Source: a virus. Taken from it: 20,843 bases of DNA. Both the position numbers and the translations under genes were made by a program. The stretch spans positions 1 to 20,843 of IMG/VR virus record IMGVR_UViG_3300020457_000127; one strand, 5' to 3'. Shown in pieces: positions 1 to 6,981 of this stretch; position 1 is the first letter of the stretch, and every line of letters begins with the position of its first letter. Under the pieces are notes generated by a model. That model saw only the letters and a program-made list of their open reading frames with translations, did not search any database and was not told the DNA's origin.

Positions 1-62
1 AGGTACATACTGGGTGGGCCTATTTTTTTGCCTTAGTAAAATTTTAGTGAGATAATTTTTTG

Positions 63-207
63 TCACATTGTACATACATACGGATACCCCGAACCCCTTG
101 GTGCCTACCTCTGTGATCACAAAAGTTTTAGCCGTCGGCCTGCAATGTGATCACAAATGCAGAACTTTAGTGAACTTTAGTGATTTAGTATAGGCAATGT
201 GATCACA
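63..207. repeat. Cluster of TGTGATCACA palindromes and a half-site
   Basis: Perfect 10-base palindromes TGTGATCACA lie at 112-121, 146-155 and 198-207. Each is followed by AA. The second and third share a longer 16-base unit, GCAATGTGATCACAAA (142-157 and 194-209). A reversed half-site TCACATTG lies at 63-70. Between copies two and three sits a 10-base tandem, GAACTTTAGT (162-171 and 172-181), with a decayed third unit. Repeated palindromes upstream of the first early gene are typical of operators or origin-binding sites. The arms resemble the TGTGA/TCACA halves of CRP-FNR sites but lack their 6-base spacer. Which protein binds is not known. Confidence 0.7.
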
Positions 208-299
208 AACGCTATACCAAAGCTAACCCACTGTTTTTACTGACAATGTTATAACATAACACTTGAGTTTTACTTAGGTCAATAATACTGACGTTTTCC

Positions 300-360
300 C
301 GTACGCACACGCGCACGTTACGCGCACGCATACACGCGCACACATACGCACACACGCGCA
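300..360. repeat. Alternating purine-pyrimidine tract (Z-DNA candidate)
   Basis: Bases 300-318 and 319-360 alternate strictly between purine and pyrimidine, with one phase slip at 318/319 (two T in a row). The tract is mostly CG and CA steps, with the repeated unit CGCGCAC. Such tracts can adopt left-handed Z-DNA under negative supercoiling. It stands out because the DNA on both sides is AT-rich. Confidence 0.7.
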
Positions 361-807
361 GGTTCTTATCTTCAAATAAAACCTAGTATTCTAGATAAAA
401 CAAATAAAATTCATTTTTGTTTCGTTTAAAAACAATAGCTTATCCTGATTTTACAAATAATCTTAAAAAACTGGTTTACAATACTGATCGAATATTGGCA
501 TACTGGTATCAGTTAAACGAAAAGATTTTAAATCAACTAGGTGCTACCAGTTAAATTAAATCAGCTTCTTTAACTGAATGACTAAAGAATAACTACTAAC
601 TTTTACTACTAACAAACATACGAAAGAAAACGATAACGACACACAAACAAAAACATATATCGCAATAGCTCATAGGCGTGGAAGTGAGAATACACTACAA
701 GCCCAGTCGATAGGACAAGCAGACAATAAACGTAGATGCTACTAAGTCTGTACAAGAGTTGACTAACTCATAACCACTGAAAAGGTGCTAACCTACTGTT
801 TAATAAA

Positions 808-887
808 GTGTCTTTTTCTTGGACACGATAGCAGCTAATCTAGGCCAACCTAGACTTATGCTTGACATATGGGTTGCTGTCGTGTCT
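808..887 (+). promoter_or_regulatory. Structured 5' leader with two competing stems before the first early gene
   Basis: Bases 821-836 can pair with 872-887. The core is 822-833 against 875-886, with one G-U pair. Inside lies a second hairpin, TCTAGG-CCAA-CCTAGA (839-854). Upstream, GTGTC at 808-812 can instead pair with GACAC at 822-826, the same bases that pair with GTGTC at 882-886, so the two folds exclude each other. The first early gene starts 24 bases after the long stem with its own AGGAG site (900-904). This looks like a leader RNA or attenuator-like switch. A TTGACA at 862-867 lies in the loop but has no good -10 partner. The function is inferred only. Confidence 0.5.
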
Positions 888-910
888 TGTGAAACAGATA
901 GGAGTATAAA

Positions 911-1096
911 ATGTTACAATTTTTAGTAGATAAGCATGGCTTTGTCTTTAAAACTTTTGACGACAAAAGAGAAGCAGCATCAGAATTTAAAAGGTTTTAC
1001 AAGGCTGGTTATGATGTACACTTAGAAAGTTTAGAGGATAGAAGCGAATTTACAATTCTTTACAAAAGGGATACTAACAATGGCAATACTAACTGA
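911..1096 (+). CDS. Small early protein of unknown function (61 aa)
   Basis: First gene of the rightward operon. The ATG is preceded by AGGAG at 900-904, six bases away, which fixes the start. The product is a small, charged, soluble-looking protein with no membrane segment and no motif I recognise. Its stop lies inside the start of the next gene (17-base overlap), so the two are probably translated together. As first gene after the structured leader, its expression would be the most directly affected by that element. Such genes in phages often encode host-takeover proteins, but nothing here shows that directly. Confidence 0.65.
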   Translation: MLQFLVDKHGFVFKTFDDKREAASEFKRFYKAGYDVHLESLEDRSEFTILYKRDTNNGNTN

Positions 1097-1343
1097 AGGA
1101 CAAAGGTATGAGCGCAACGGATTGTTCGCTACACCTGAGACTATAGATGACTTGACAGATCAGCTTAACAGTCCTGAACAATGGGTAGCTTATGGTCTAA
1201 CAACTAACTTTTTACACAATGAGTTCAATAAAGTTCTGGATAACATTCAGAAAGAACTTGACAAGAAATATGTCTTTGATTCAATATCAGACATGATCAA
1301 ACACGTAAAAGAATTGGAGCAAGGTAATGACGCAACACGTTAG
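1080..1343 (+). CDS. Small early protein of unknown function (87 aa)
   Basis: Starts with ATG inside the end of the previous gene and is preceded by AAGGG at about 1066-1070. The product looks soluble, with predicted helices in its C-terminal half (about residues 40-80). I see no known motif. It overlaps the next gene by 17 bases, continuing the translationally coupled early operon. Confidence 0.65.
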   Translation: MAILTEGQRYERNGLFATPETIDDLTDQLNSPEQWVAYGLTTNFLHNEFNKVLDNIQKELDKKYVFDSISDMIKHVKELEQGNDATR

Positions 1344-1917
1344 AAACATACTAAAGGTATACCGTAGAGCGACTACGGATGACATTGCTAATGGCGTTGA
1401 GTGGTATGATAGAGCCAAGCGGTATGCTGATACCATATCTAAATGGACTAATACTAATTTAAATACAGTTATTGGAGTAATGGCCGCACTATCACCCAAC
1501 AACAAATGGGAGCGCAACGTCAAGGACTGTGAACGCATGGTGCAAGCTTGGAAAAGTGGTGATGACTTGGATGACTTCAAGGTGTCATGCTACAATACTA
1601 TGAAACAAAAAGCTTGGAGCATACTAGAGGACAACTTGACTAGTGATGATGACATACTTGACAGGCTCAATGGACAAAAGATCAGGTCATTCTATTCCAA
1701 CATACGTGGACTAGATGAGGTGACTATTGATGGACACGCCTTGAACATTGCACTAGGTGTCAGGCAAGGCTTGACTACTGACAAGACAAACATGAGCAAG
1801 AAAGTCTATAGACAGATGCAAGAAGTTTATGTCAAAGCTGCAAAGCGTGTAGACATCAAGCCACACGTACTGCAAGCTATCACTTGGACTACATGGAAAA
1901 GAGAAAATAAAATATAA
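1327..1917 (+). CDS. Conserved phage-type protein of unknown function (196 aa)
   Basis: The largest gene of the early accessory cluster. Motif-like stretches are GVEWYDRA (23-30), AALSPNNKWERN (53-64), VTIDGHALN (132-140) and QAITWTTWKR (183-192). From memory these recur in a widespread phage family of unknown function. The all-helical look, with invariant-looking W, D and H residues, suggests a DNA- or nucleotide-related enzyme fold, but I cannot name a reaction. Translation probably starts at the ATG at 1327, with AAGG just upstream at 1321-1324, overlapping the previous gene. A reversed reading frame over 1287-1580 is a shadow. Confidence 0.75.
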   Translation: MTQHVRNILKVYRRATTDDIANGVEWYDRAKRYADTISKWTNTNLNTVIGVMAALSPNNKWERNVKDCERMVQAWKSGDDLDDFKVSCYNTMKQKAWSILEDNLTSDDDILDRLNGQKIRSFYSNIRGLDEVTIDGHALNIALGVRQGLTTDKTNMSKKVYRQMQEVYVKAAKRVDIKPHVLQAITWTTWKRENKI

Positions 1918-1930
1918 AGGTTGACAAACA

Positions 1931-2071
1931 ATGCCATATATGAAACAACTACCTCATGGCAAATGGGTAGTCTATGATGACAAAGGAAAACTAGTTATCA
2001 TGTCGAGAGACAAAAGAGTTTGCCAAAAACAAATTGAAAACTTAACAACGAAGGAAAAAACAAATGATTGA
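1931..2071 (+). CDS. Small early protein of unknown function (46 aa)
   Basis: A short frame filling the gap between two clear genes. ATG at 1931, stop at 2069-2071, overlapping the next gene's start by 8 bases. An AAAGG lies about ten bases upstream (1916-1920). The product is small and basic, with a C-terminal half rich in K, Q and T. It has no recognised motif. Its fit to the overlapping gene pattern is the main support. Confidence 0.5.
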   Translation: MPYMKQLPHGKWVVYDDKGKLVIMSRDKRVCQKQIENLTTKEKTND

Positions 2072-2354
2072 TTATTCTACACACACTGAGCATTTCCACA
2101 AGGCTGATGCTTTCACATACAACTACAAGTTCATCGACGATGCTATCGTTGAGACATACAACAAAGGTTACACAACACAACAGATAGCTGATGCTTTACG
2201 TGAGCCACAAGCTAGGGTTGCTTATCGTGTGAGATTACTACAGCGATTGGGTATCATCAGCTACAAGTACGATACACACAAGGCTAGAATTACTAAGATA
2301 TACTTCAAGTACAAGAAAGAAATCAAAGAACTAGAAGCACAACTTAACATGTAA
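2064..2354 (+). CDS. Helix-turn-helix-like DNA-binding protein (96 aa)
   Basis: Residues about 26-66 read as a helix-turn-helix or small winged-helix domain: a first helix (IDDAIVETYN), a turn with KGYTTQQIADAL as the second helix, and ARVAYRVRLLQRLG as a recognition-like helix. A basic C-terminal tail rich in K and Y follows. The size and fold suggest a phage transcriptional regulator. The nearest obvious targets are the TGTGATCACA palindromes at 112-207, but that link is a guess. The start ATG has GAAGGA about nine bases upstream (2050-2055). The gene belongs to the early operon. Confidence 0.65.
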   Translation: MIDYSTHTEHFHKADAFTYNYKFIDDAIVETYNKGYTTQQIADALREPQARVAYRVRLLQRLGIISYKYDTHKARITKIYFKYKKEIKELEAQLNM

Positions 2355-2362
2355 GGATAAGT

Positions 2363-2551
2363 ATGAGTGACAGTGAAACTAAAGGGATAGCTACGGTTAT
2401 CCCTATAGATCAGTACTACAATGACATATCTAAGATCATTGATGATGCTGAATGGATGGGTGAGGATGACATAGTAGAGTTATACTTGCCTGAGAAGGAA
2501 CAAATAAAACGACAGATGAATGACGGAGAGCTTTGGTATCCTAACTTCTAA
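2363..2551 (+). CDS. Small acidic early protein (62 aa)
   Basis: ATG at 2363 after AAGGATAAG just upstream. The product is acidic, rich in D and E, with no membrane segment. It has an isoleucine- and aspartate-rich middle (DISKIIDDAEWMGEDDIVELY). Small acidic early proteins of phages are sometimes inhibitors or DNA mimics, but no family is recognised here. It is followed by a 63-base gap containing a perfect hairpin, a wider gap than most of its neighbours have. Confidence 0.6.
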   Translation: MSDSETKGIATVIPIDQYYNDISKIIDDAEWMGEDDIVELYLPEKEQIKRQMNDGELWYPNF

Positions 2552-2558
2552 TAGTACC

Positions 2559-2573
2559 CTGTCCAAAGGACAG
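2559..2573 (+). other. Perfect 6-bp hairpin in an intergenic gap
   Basis: CTGTCC (2559-2564) and GGACAG (2568-2573) form a perfect stem with an AAA loop, between the stop at 2551 and the start at 2615. No run of T follows, so it is unlikely to be a simple terminator. It may be an RNA processing or stability element. Confidence 0.4.
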
Positions 2574-2614
2574 CCCTAGTATACCAACATTTTCTGATTT
2601 GTCAAGGAGAAAAT

Positions 2615-2893
2615 ATGACTAAAGCATTTGATGTAAAGAACCAAGTAATAGTCAGAGACTTATCTAAGAGACTAAACTTGGAAGTAGGTATGAGCACAAG
2701 CATAGCTGTCGAACAAGCTATGACTTATCTAAAGGAAGCAATGCAAAAAAGAAATGTTGATAGCATCAAGGCTGCTGAACTTCTTAGATGGTGGCTTAGT
2801 GACTTTCAAGATGAAGAGCTTGAATACTTCGAGCTTCGAGTAGACTTAGGAAATCAAGTAAAGACTGTTGATACAAGGAGCGAGTATGCTTAA
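2615..2893 (+). CDS. Small helical protein of unknown function (92 aa)
   Basis: ATG at 2615 after a strong AAGGAG (about 2604-2609). The product looks entirely helical and acidic towards the C-terminus (residues 60-75 hold WWLSDFQDEELEYFEL). No known family is recognised. Its end overlaps the next gene's start by 8 bases, with the next gene's AAGGAG lying within its last codons. Confidence 0.65.
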   Translation: MTKAFDVKNQVIVRDLSKRLNLEVGMSTSIAVEQAMTYLKEAMQKRNVDSIKAAELLRWWLSDFQDEELEYFELRVDLGNQVKTVDTRSEYA

Positions 2894-3242
2894 AAACATA
2901 ACAACAAACAAAGCACTTGGCTACACTGATGATCAGTGGGGTCAACTAATAGAGGGCAATGGACTACTGTTGACGTGGTTCATTGAGTGGAACAAGGGCA
3001 ACAATCAAGAAGCGAACATACTTGAGTTCTTCACACGCAGATACAATCAGACTGCTGGTGGTGATCCTTGGCCTATGAAGGGTAGTATATCCCTCGATGG
3101 TAAGTACGTATCTGAAGGTGACGATGACCTTGAGCCATACTTTCTAATCAATACTGACGATGGCGTAGGTTACGTCTACCCTTACGCTTTCGTAGCACTA
3201 CCAAAGAAATCAGGTGGACATACAATAGTGAGGATGGACTAA
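2886..3242 (+). CDS. Unknown early protein (118 aa)
   Basis: The start is taken at ATG 2886, because AAGGAG lies at 2875-2880, five bases before it. A longer TTG start at 2868 has no such site. The product looks globular, with aromatic-rich segments (TWFIEWNKG near the N-terminus, YFLINTDDGVGYVYPYAFV in the C-terminal part) and no membrane helix. I do not recognise the family. Its stop overlaps the next ATG (TAATG), a coupling arrangement. Confidence 0.65.
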   Translation: MLKNITTNKALGYTDDQWGQLIEGNGLLLTWFIEWNKGNNQEANILEFFTRRYNQTAGGDPWPMKGSISLDGKYVSEGDDDLEPYFLINTDDGVGYVYPYAFVALPKKSGGHTIVRMD

Positions 3243-3385
3243 TGGAAATAATAATTGATTGCGGTGATAAAGAACTAGCAAAGGCTATAGCTGATAAACT
3301 ATCTGAGGATACAGGTGTAGCTAGAGATAAATTCAAGGAGAATACAGATGATGTGGATACTGATCTGGATGCAACTAGTGACTAG
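3242..3385 (+). CDS. Small acidic early protein (47 aa)
   Basis: A short frame starting at the ATG that overlaps the previous stop (TAATG at 3240-3244). It reads MEIIIDCGDKELAKAIADKL and then a strongly acidic tail rich in D, E and T. Its end overlaps the next gene by 38 bases in another frame. There is no recognised motif. The evidence is the overlap arrangement and continuous helix-compatible content; translation is not proven. Confidence 0.5.
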   Translation: MEIIIDCGDKELAKAIADKLSEDTGVARDKFKENTDDVDTDLDATSD

Positions 3386-3521
3386 CCAAGGTGTAGAACA
3401 CTATCAGCTAGGCACGTTCACCAAGAAGGATGACTGCCAAGAAGCCTTGACTAAGGCTGTAGTGCTAGTAAGCACCAGCGCAGAGATGCTTGCCTGTCTA
3501 GAAGTGGATACGAGACAATGA
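3348..3521 (+). CDS. Small two-cysteine protein with hydrophobic N-terminus, copy 1 (57 aa)
   Basis: The start is at ATG 3348 (a second ATG follows at once), with AAGGAG at 3334-3339. The first dozen residues are hydrophobic (MMWILIWMQLV). A polar region follows, then FTKKDDCQEAL and a second cysteine 20 residues later near the C-terminus. The same plan (hydrophobic start, F-polar-C, second C 20-24 residues on) is seen in the genes at 4078 and 13351. The protein may be exported or membrane-tethered, with a disulfide forming outside the cytoplasm. The function is unknown. The stop overlaps the next ATG (ATGA). Confidence 0.6.
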   Translation: MMWILIWMQLVTSQGVEHYQLGTFTKKDDCQEALTKAVVLVSTSAEMLACLEVDTRQ

Positions 3522-3754
3522 AAGATTACCAAGTAGTATTAAAAACAGAACTAAAAGGTGAGCATAGCATTGAACTTTACATCAAGGCTTACAGTGTAGA
3601 ACAAATTGTTGATCAGCTTGGTGATGATTATTATATAGTAGAAATAGAGGAGTGGAAAGTAGATGCTACCAGACGAGATGGAAGCCGAGAAAAACAGGAA
3701 GCTACTGTTATCTCAAGCGGATACAATAGAAGTACTCAAGCAAAACGTGCGTGA
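3518..3754 (+). CDS. Small early protein of unknown function (78 aa)
   Basis: Starts in an ATGA overlap with the previous stop. The N-terminal 50 residues look like a compact alpha/beta domain (QVVLKTEL, HSIELYIKAY, YYIVEIEEW). The last 30 residues are basic and polar, and they lie in the 92-base stretch shared with the next gene in another frame. The tail may therefore be free to vary while the next gene is conserved. No family is recognised. Confidence 0.6.
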   Translation: MKDYQVVLKTELKGEHSIELYIKAYSVEQIVDQLGDDYYIVEIEEWKVDATRRDGSREKQEATVISSGYNRSTQAKRA

Positions 3755-3884
3755 CTTACAAGGACAATATCAGTCTGCACTGATACACAACAAGACACTA
3801 ATACAAAGGATAGCTGAGTTGACAGATAGCGAGTGCTTCTGTGGTCTAGCAGATGAACCAGTGCTTGCAACAGAGGAGATATGA
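3663..3884 (+). CDS. Small coiled-coil protein (73 aa)
   Basis: The ATG at 3663 is preceded by AGAGGAG (3647-3653), nine bases away, which supports this start in spite of the 92-base overlap with the gene before it. Residues about 5-52 have heptad-like hydrophobic spacing and many E, K and Q, suggesting a coiled coil. The end holds two close cysteines (SECFCGLADEP). The overall look resembles small phage coiled-coil proteins of unknown role. Confidence 0.55.
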   Translation: MLPDEMEAEKNRKLLLSQADTIEVLKQNVRDLQGQYQSALIHNKTLIQRIAELTDSECFCGLADEPVLATEEI

Positions 3885-3885
3885 T

Positions 3886-4077
3886 ATGTATATAAACGAT
3901 ACAACAAGACAGATGATTAGAGAGATTGTGGTTGAGTTGTTTCAAGATGTACTAAAACCAAACCCAACTGATAACGAACAAGTCATACAACTTACTGATA
4001 CTTTAGAAGACATAATAAAAAATAAGGTTGACAATTATAAAGTAGAAGTGTATGGGGTAAGTCTAAAGGAGTATTGA
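3886..4077 (+). CDS. Small early helical protein (63 aa)
   Basis: The start is chosen at ATG 3886, because GAGGAGA lies at 3873-3879, six bases upstream. An in-frame upstream start at 3853 would overlap the previous gene and has no such site. The product is helical (REIVVELFQDVL) and acidic, with no recognised family. The stop at 4075-4077 directly abuts the next ATG. Confidence 0.6.
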   Translation: MYINDTTRQMIREIVVELFQDVLKPNPTDNEQVIQLTDTLEDIIKNKVDNYKVEVYGVSLKEY

Positions 4078-4293
4078 ATGGATATTTTTGTTCTAGTTAT
4101 AAGCATATGGGGTAACAATGGAACTGACTGGGTTTACGTAGGCAACCAGTACGTAATGAAAGAACAGTTCACCCTTGAGCAATGCCAAGAGATAGCTAAA
4201 GAATCTACTTGGAGAAAGTTTAAGACTAACCCATACTATGACTTACAGTTTGATTGTTACAGCATAGGAGAACCTAAGTATGACTTGGATTAG
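4078..4293 (+). CDS. Small two-cysteine protein with hydrophobic N-terminus, copy 2 (71 aa)
   Basis: The ATG directly follows the previous stop, with AAAGGAG at 4066-4072. The first twelve residues are hydrophobic (MDIFVLVISIWG). FTLEQCQEIAKE and a second cysteine 24 residues later (FDCYSI) follow. The plan matches the proteins at 3348 and 13351. I recall similar short proteins in other marine phages, where their function is also unknown. The end overlaps the primase-helicase start by 14 bases. Confidence 0.65.
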   Translation: MDIFVLVISIWGNNGTDWVYVGNQYVMKEQFTLEQCQEIAKESTWRKFKTNPYYDLQFDCYSIGEPKYDLD

Positions 4294-5890
4294 CCACAAA
4301 GAATGTCCTGCTGCTGATTGTGATAGCAGTGATGCTTTCTCATACAACTCAGAAACCTTGGCAGGTAAGTGTCATTCTTGCAACAGGGTATACCCAAGAG
4401 AAATGAAAGACCTTGACATTTGGGCAGAAGAAGAGTATCCAACTTATCAAAGCAAGAAGGAAGCATGGGAAATGCAACAACAAGAATCAAATGTCACGGA
4501 GTTTGTCAAGCCTATGCACATGGCATACCGTGGCATCACCAAAGAAACTATGGAGTTCTACGACTGTAAGACTTTCATAGATGGGAAGGGTGAACCAGTA
4601 CGACAAGAGTACATCTACCCTTCGGGTGGTGTGAAGGTCAGGCAACTACCAAAGACATTCAGTGCTAGGAATCTAAAGACTGATGAGTTGTTTGGTATGA
4701 ACCTATGGAACAGTGGCACAAGCAAGATCATCACGATCACAGAGGGTGAGCTAGATGCTATGTCAGCATACCAGATGCTACACAATCCTAAGTTCGACAA
4801 CCCTGTCGTGTCGTTGCCATCGTCAACACCATCGCACAAGCTTTGGGAAAAGATAAACAAGTTCCTGTCTTCCTTCGACAAGATAGTATTGTCTATCGAA
4901 CATGATGACCAAGGCAACTCAGTGTCAGCAAAGATAGCAAGCCTGTACCCTAACAAGGTCTACCGCATGGAGCTTGACAAGTACAAGGATGCTAACGAGT
5001 TCCTGCAAGAGGGTCACGCCAAGACATTCAAGTCAGCGTGGTTCAATGCTAGGAAGTATACACCTGCTAACATACTGAATACACCTGATCAATTCCTTGG
5101 GTTGTACAACAGATCAGAGAACCACATCTACGTAGAGACAGGGGTGCAGGAGTTTGATGAGATGTGCCTAGGTTTGATGCAAGGACACTTCACCCTGTTC
5201 AAAGCACAGACAGGCATAGGCAAGACAGAGTTCATGCGTTACCTTGAGTACAGGATACTCAGTCAATACCCTGACATAAAGATAGCTACATGGCACATGG
5301 AAGAGACTAAACTACGGTCTATACTTGGCTTGGTATCCTACGAAGTGGGTGACAACCTGACACGCAAGGACTTGATAGAGGACAAGAACGCTGACAGTCT
5401 GGTACAACAGGCCATCACTAAGCTAACCAAAGACGAGAGACTATACCAGTTCTTCCTCAATGATGAGGACGATCCGCTTGACTTACTATCACAGATCAGG
5501 TATCTGTCTCAAGCGTGTGATGTAAACTACGTGTTCTTCGAACCTATCCAAGACATATCTGCCAACGCAGGTACAGAGGATAGCAAGGAGCAGTTCCTAG
5601 CTGACCTGTCAGTCAGGCTATCCAAGCTTGCGGCAGAGTTGGGTGTAGGTATTGTTACCATAGGACACACTAACGATGACGGTCAGGTAAAATACTGTCG
5701 TATGATTGAGCAACGTGCCTCAGTTGTAGTTGATCTACAGCGTGACAAGATGTCAGAGGACAGAGAAGAGAGGAACACAACCAAGCTACTAGTGACAAAG
5801 AACAGACCAGTAGGTCCAACAGGATACGCAGGGCAACTACAGTTTGACCCTGACTCCTTTACATTGAAAGAAAAGTATGCAGTATATTGA
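4280..5890 (+). CDS. Primase-helicase (T7 gp4-like)
   Basis: This is a bifunctional replication protein that makes RNA primers and unwinds the fork. The N-terminus carries a zinc ribbon (C9, C14, C31, C34). A TOPRIM primase motif follows (EGELDA at 155-160, with E155, D159). The C-terminal half is a DnaB/RecA-type helicase with Walker A TGIGKT (K315). A later motif, GHTNDDG (H463 region), and an arginine-rich segment (IEQRASVVVDLQRD) match T7-type helicase motifs. At 536 aa it is close to T7 gp4 (566 aa). The start ATG has AGGAG at 4266-4270. It overlaps the gene before it and the small membrane gene after it. Confidence 0.93.
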   Translation: MTWISHKECPAADCDSSDAFSYNSETLAGKCHSCNRVYPREMKDLDIWAEEEYPTYQSKKEAWEMQQQESNVTEFVKPMHMAYRGITKETMEFYDCKTFIDGKGEPVRQEYIYPSGGVKVRQLPKTFSARNLKTDELFGMNLWNSGTSKIITITEGELDAMSAYQMLHNPKFDNPVVSLPSSTPSHKLWEKINKFLSSFDKIVLSIEHDDQGNSVSAKIASLYPNKVYRMELDKYKDANEFLQEGHAKTFKSAWFNARKYTPANILNTPDQFLGLYNRSENHIYVETGVQEFDEMCLGLMQGHFTLFKAQTGIGKTEFMRYLEYRILSQYPDIKIATWHMEETKLRSILGLVSYEVGDNLTRKDLIEDKNADSLVQQAITKLTKDERLYQFFLNDEDDPLDLLSQIRYLSQACDVNYVFFEPIQDISANAGTEDSKEQFLADLSVRLSKLAAELGVGIVTIGHTNDDGQVKYCRMIEQRASVVVDLQRDKMSEDREERNTTKLLVTKNRPVGPTGYAGQLQFDPDSFTLKEKYAVY

Positions 5891-6089
5891 TCCATACGCT
5901 GCCTTTGCAGCAGTAATATATTTCTTTGGCGTGTTCTTGTATTACGTACACGTCAAGACTATATTCTATTTTTTAGAGAAGCCGCATGAGATGCACTTCG
6001 GAAGAGTTATCTTCAGTAGTTTACTGTGGATATTCAACGTAGTAATGCTTATGTGGGTAGAGTTTACAGGAGAAGATGATGACAGATAA
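5877..6089 (+). CDS. Small two-helix membrane protein (70 aa)
   Basis: Lies between the primase-helicase and the polymerase, overlapping both by about 14 bases. It has two membrane-spanning segments (about residues 8-33 and 42-61), an acidic C-terminus and a short charged loop with H and E between them. It could anchor replication at the membrane or be a small inner-membrane effector. No family is recognised, so these roles are guesses. The conserved overlaps support translation. Confidence 0.6.
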   Translation: MQYIDPYAAFAAVIYFFGVFLYYVHVKTIFYFLEKPHEMHFGRVIFSSLLWIFNVVMLMWVEFTGEDDDR

Positions 6090-6981
6090 GATCGTTGCAA
6101 TGGACATCGAGACAGAATCATTGACTCCTGAAAAGATTTGGTGTATCTGTGCAGAAGATGTGCAGACAGGTGAGAAGGAACACTTCGTTCACCTAACAAC
6201 AATACAAGAAGAGAAGGAGAGGTTCATTGAGTACTGTAGTAGATACGATAGGTTTATATTTCACAATGGAATCTGTTTTGATGTTCCTATTATTAATCGC
6301 CTTATAAAGAAAGACTTGATACCCTTGGAGTCAGTCATCGACACACTGATTGTCAGTAGACTGGTTGACTTTGACCTCAAGCATGGTCATGGCCTCAAGG
6401 CTTGGGGTATCAGGCTAGGTAACTTCAAGATGGACTTCTCAGACTTCTCTATGTTGTCAGATGAGATGATTAAGTATTGTCATCAGGACGTTACAGTTAC
6501 ATTAAGAGTGTACGATAAGTTCAAGAAAGTAATACATGATACTGATTGGCAGTGGGCCATACAGTGTGAACATGACATACAAATACTGTGTCAGACCATG
6601 ACAGACAATGGCTTCTACTTCAACAAGGCTAAGGCTGAAGAGTTACTTGATGAGATAGAACAACGTAAGGCACACCTTGAGGATGCTTTCCAAGAGGACT
6701 TCCCACCCAAGCTAGAGGAAGTCAATCGTATAAAGTACAGAAAGAAAGCTGACGGTACACTGTACAGTAACGTGACCAACGCACAAAAGAAACACGCTAA
6801 GACAGTAGTAGACTGGTCAAAGCAAGAGCCTGAGCTAGTATGCTACGACTTCATAGACTTCAACCCTGCCTCACCCAAGATGCGGATAGAAAGATTGTGG
6901 GATGCAGGATGGAAACCCTTTGAGAAAACGAAAGGACATATAGACTATGAAAGACAGTCAGCTAGAACTTTTCGTACATAA
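6079..6981 (+). CDS. DNA polymerase, family A, N-terminal part (3'-5' exonuclease), split gene
   Basis: This fragment carries the proofreading domain of a T7 gp5-like polymerase. Exo I is D9-x-E11 (AMDIETES). Exo II is FHNGICFDVP with D68. Exo III is Y133-x3-D137 (YCHQDV). The match runs to about FNPASPKMRIERLWDAGWKP, where T7 gp5 would continue into the polymerase domain. The frame then ends in a non-homologous tail overlapping an endonuclease ORF. The ATG at 6079 is preferred to that at 6076 because AGGAG (6068-6072) is six bases from it. The polymerase catalytic half is encoded separately at 7377-8393. The halves would have to associate as two polypeptides. Confidence 0.88.
   Translation: MTDKIVAMDIETESLTPEKIWCICAEDVQTGEKEHFVHLTTIQEEKERFIEYCSRYDRFIFHNGICFDVPIINRLIKKDLIPLESVIDTLIVSRLVDFDLKHGHGLKAWGIRLGNFKMDFSDFSMLSDEMIKYCHQDVTVTLRVYDKFKKVIHDTDWQWAIQCEHDIQILCQTMTDNGFYFNKAKAEELLDEIEQRKAHLEDAFQEDFPPKLEEVNRIKYRKKADGTLYSNVTNAQKKHAKTVVDWSKQEPELVCYDFIDFNPASPKMRIERLWDAGWKPFEKTKGHIDYERQSARTFRT

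Larger units (their letters stand above)
1..910. other. Noncoding control region at the left of the early genes
   Basis: No reading frame of convincing length or with a ribosome binding site was found on either strand in these 910 bases. The stretch is unlike the rest of the window, where genes overlap by a few bases. It contains three perfect TGTGATCACA palindromes and a reversed half-site (63-207), TTTAGTGA repeats (43, 166, 176), a long alternating purine-pyrimidine tract (300-360), AT-rich sequence (about 360-660) and a structured leader (808-887). Early genes start right after it and run rightward, while late genes approach from the other side of the genome. It may therefore be a divergent control region, a replication origin or a region near a genome end. 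Which of these it is cannot be told from this window. Confidence 0.7.

Noticed and set aside
862-890. TTGACA at 862-867 as an early promoter
   Set aside because: No acceptable -10 sequence at 16-18 bases; it lies in the loop of the leader hairpin.
1-910. tRNA gene or CRISPR array in the noncoding region
   Set aside because: No cloverleaf pattern was found, and the repeats are too short and unevenly spaced for a CRISPR array.
1921-1949. TTGACA at 1921 as a promoter
   Set aside because: The bases at the expected -10 position do not resemble TATAAT, and the site lies just before a small gene.
4615-4956. A 113-codon frame on the minus strand inside the primase-helicase gene
   Set aside because: It is antisense to a well-supported gene with motifs in this region and has no sign of its own expression.
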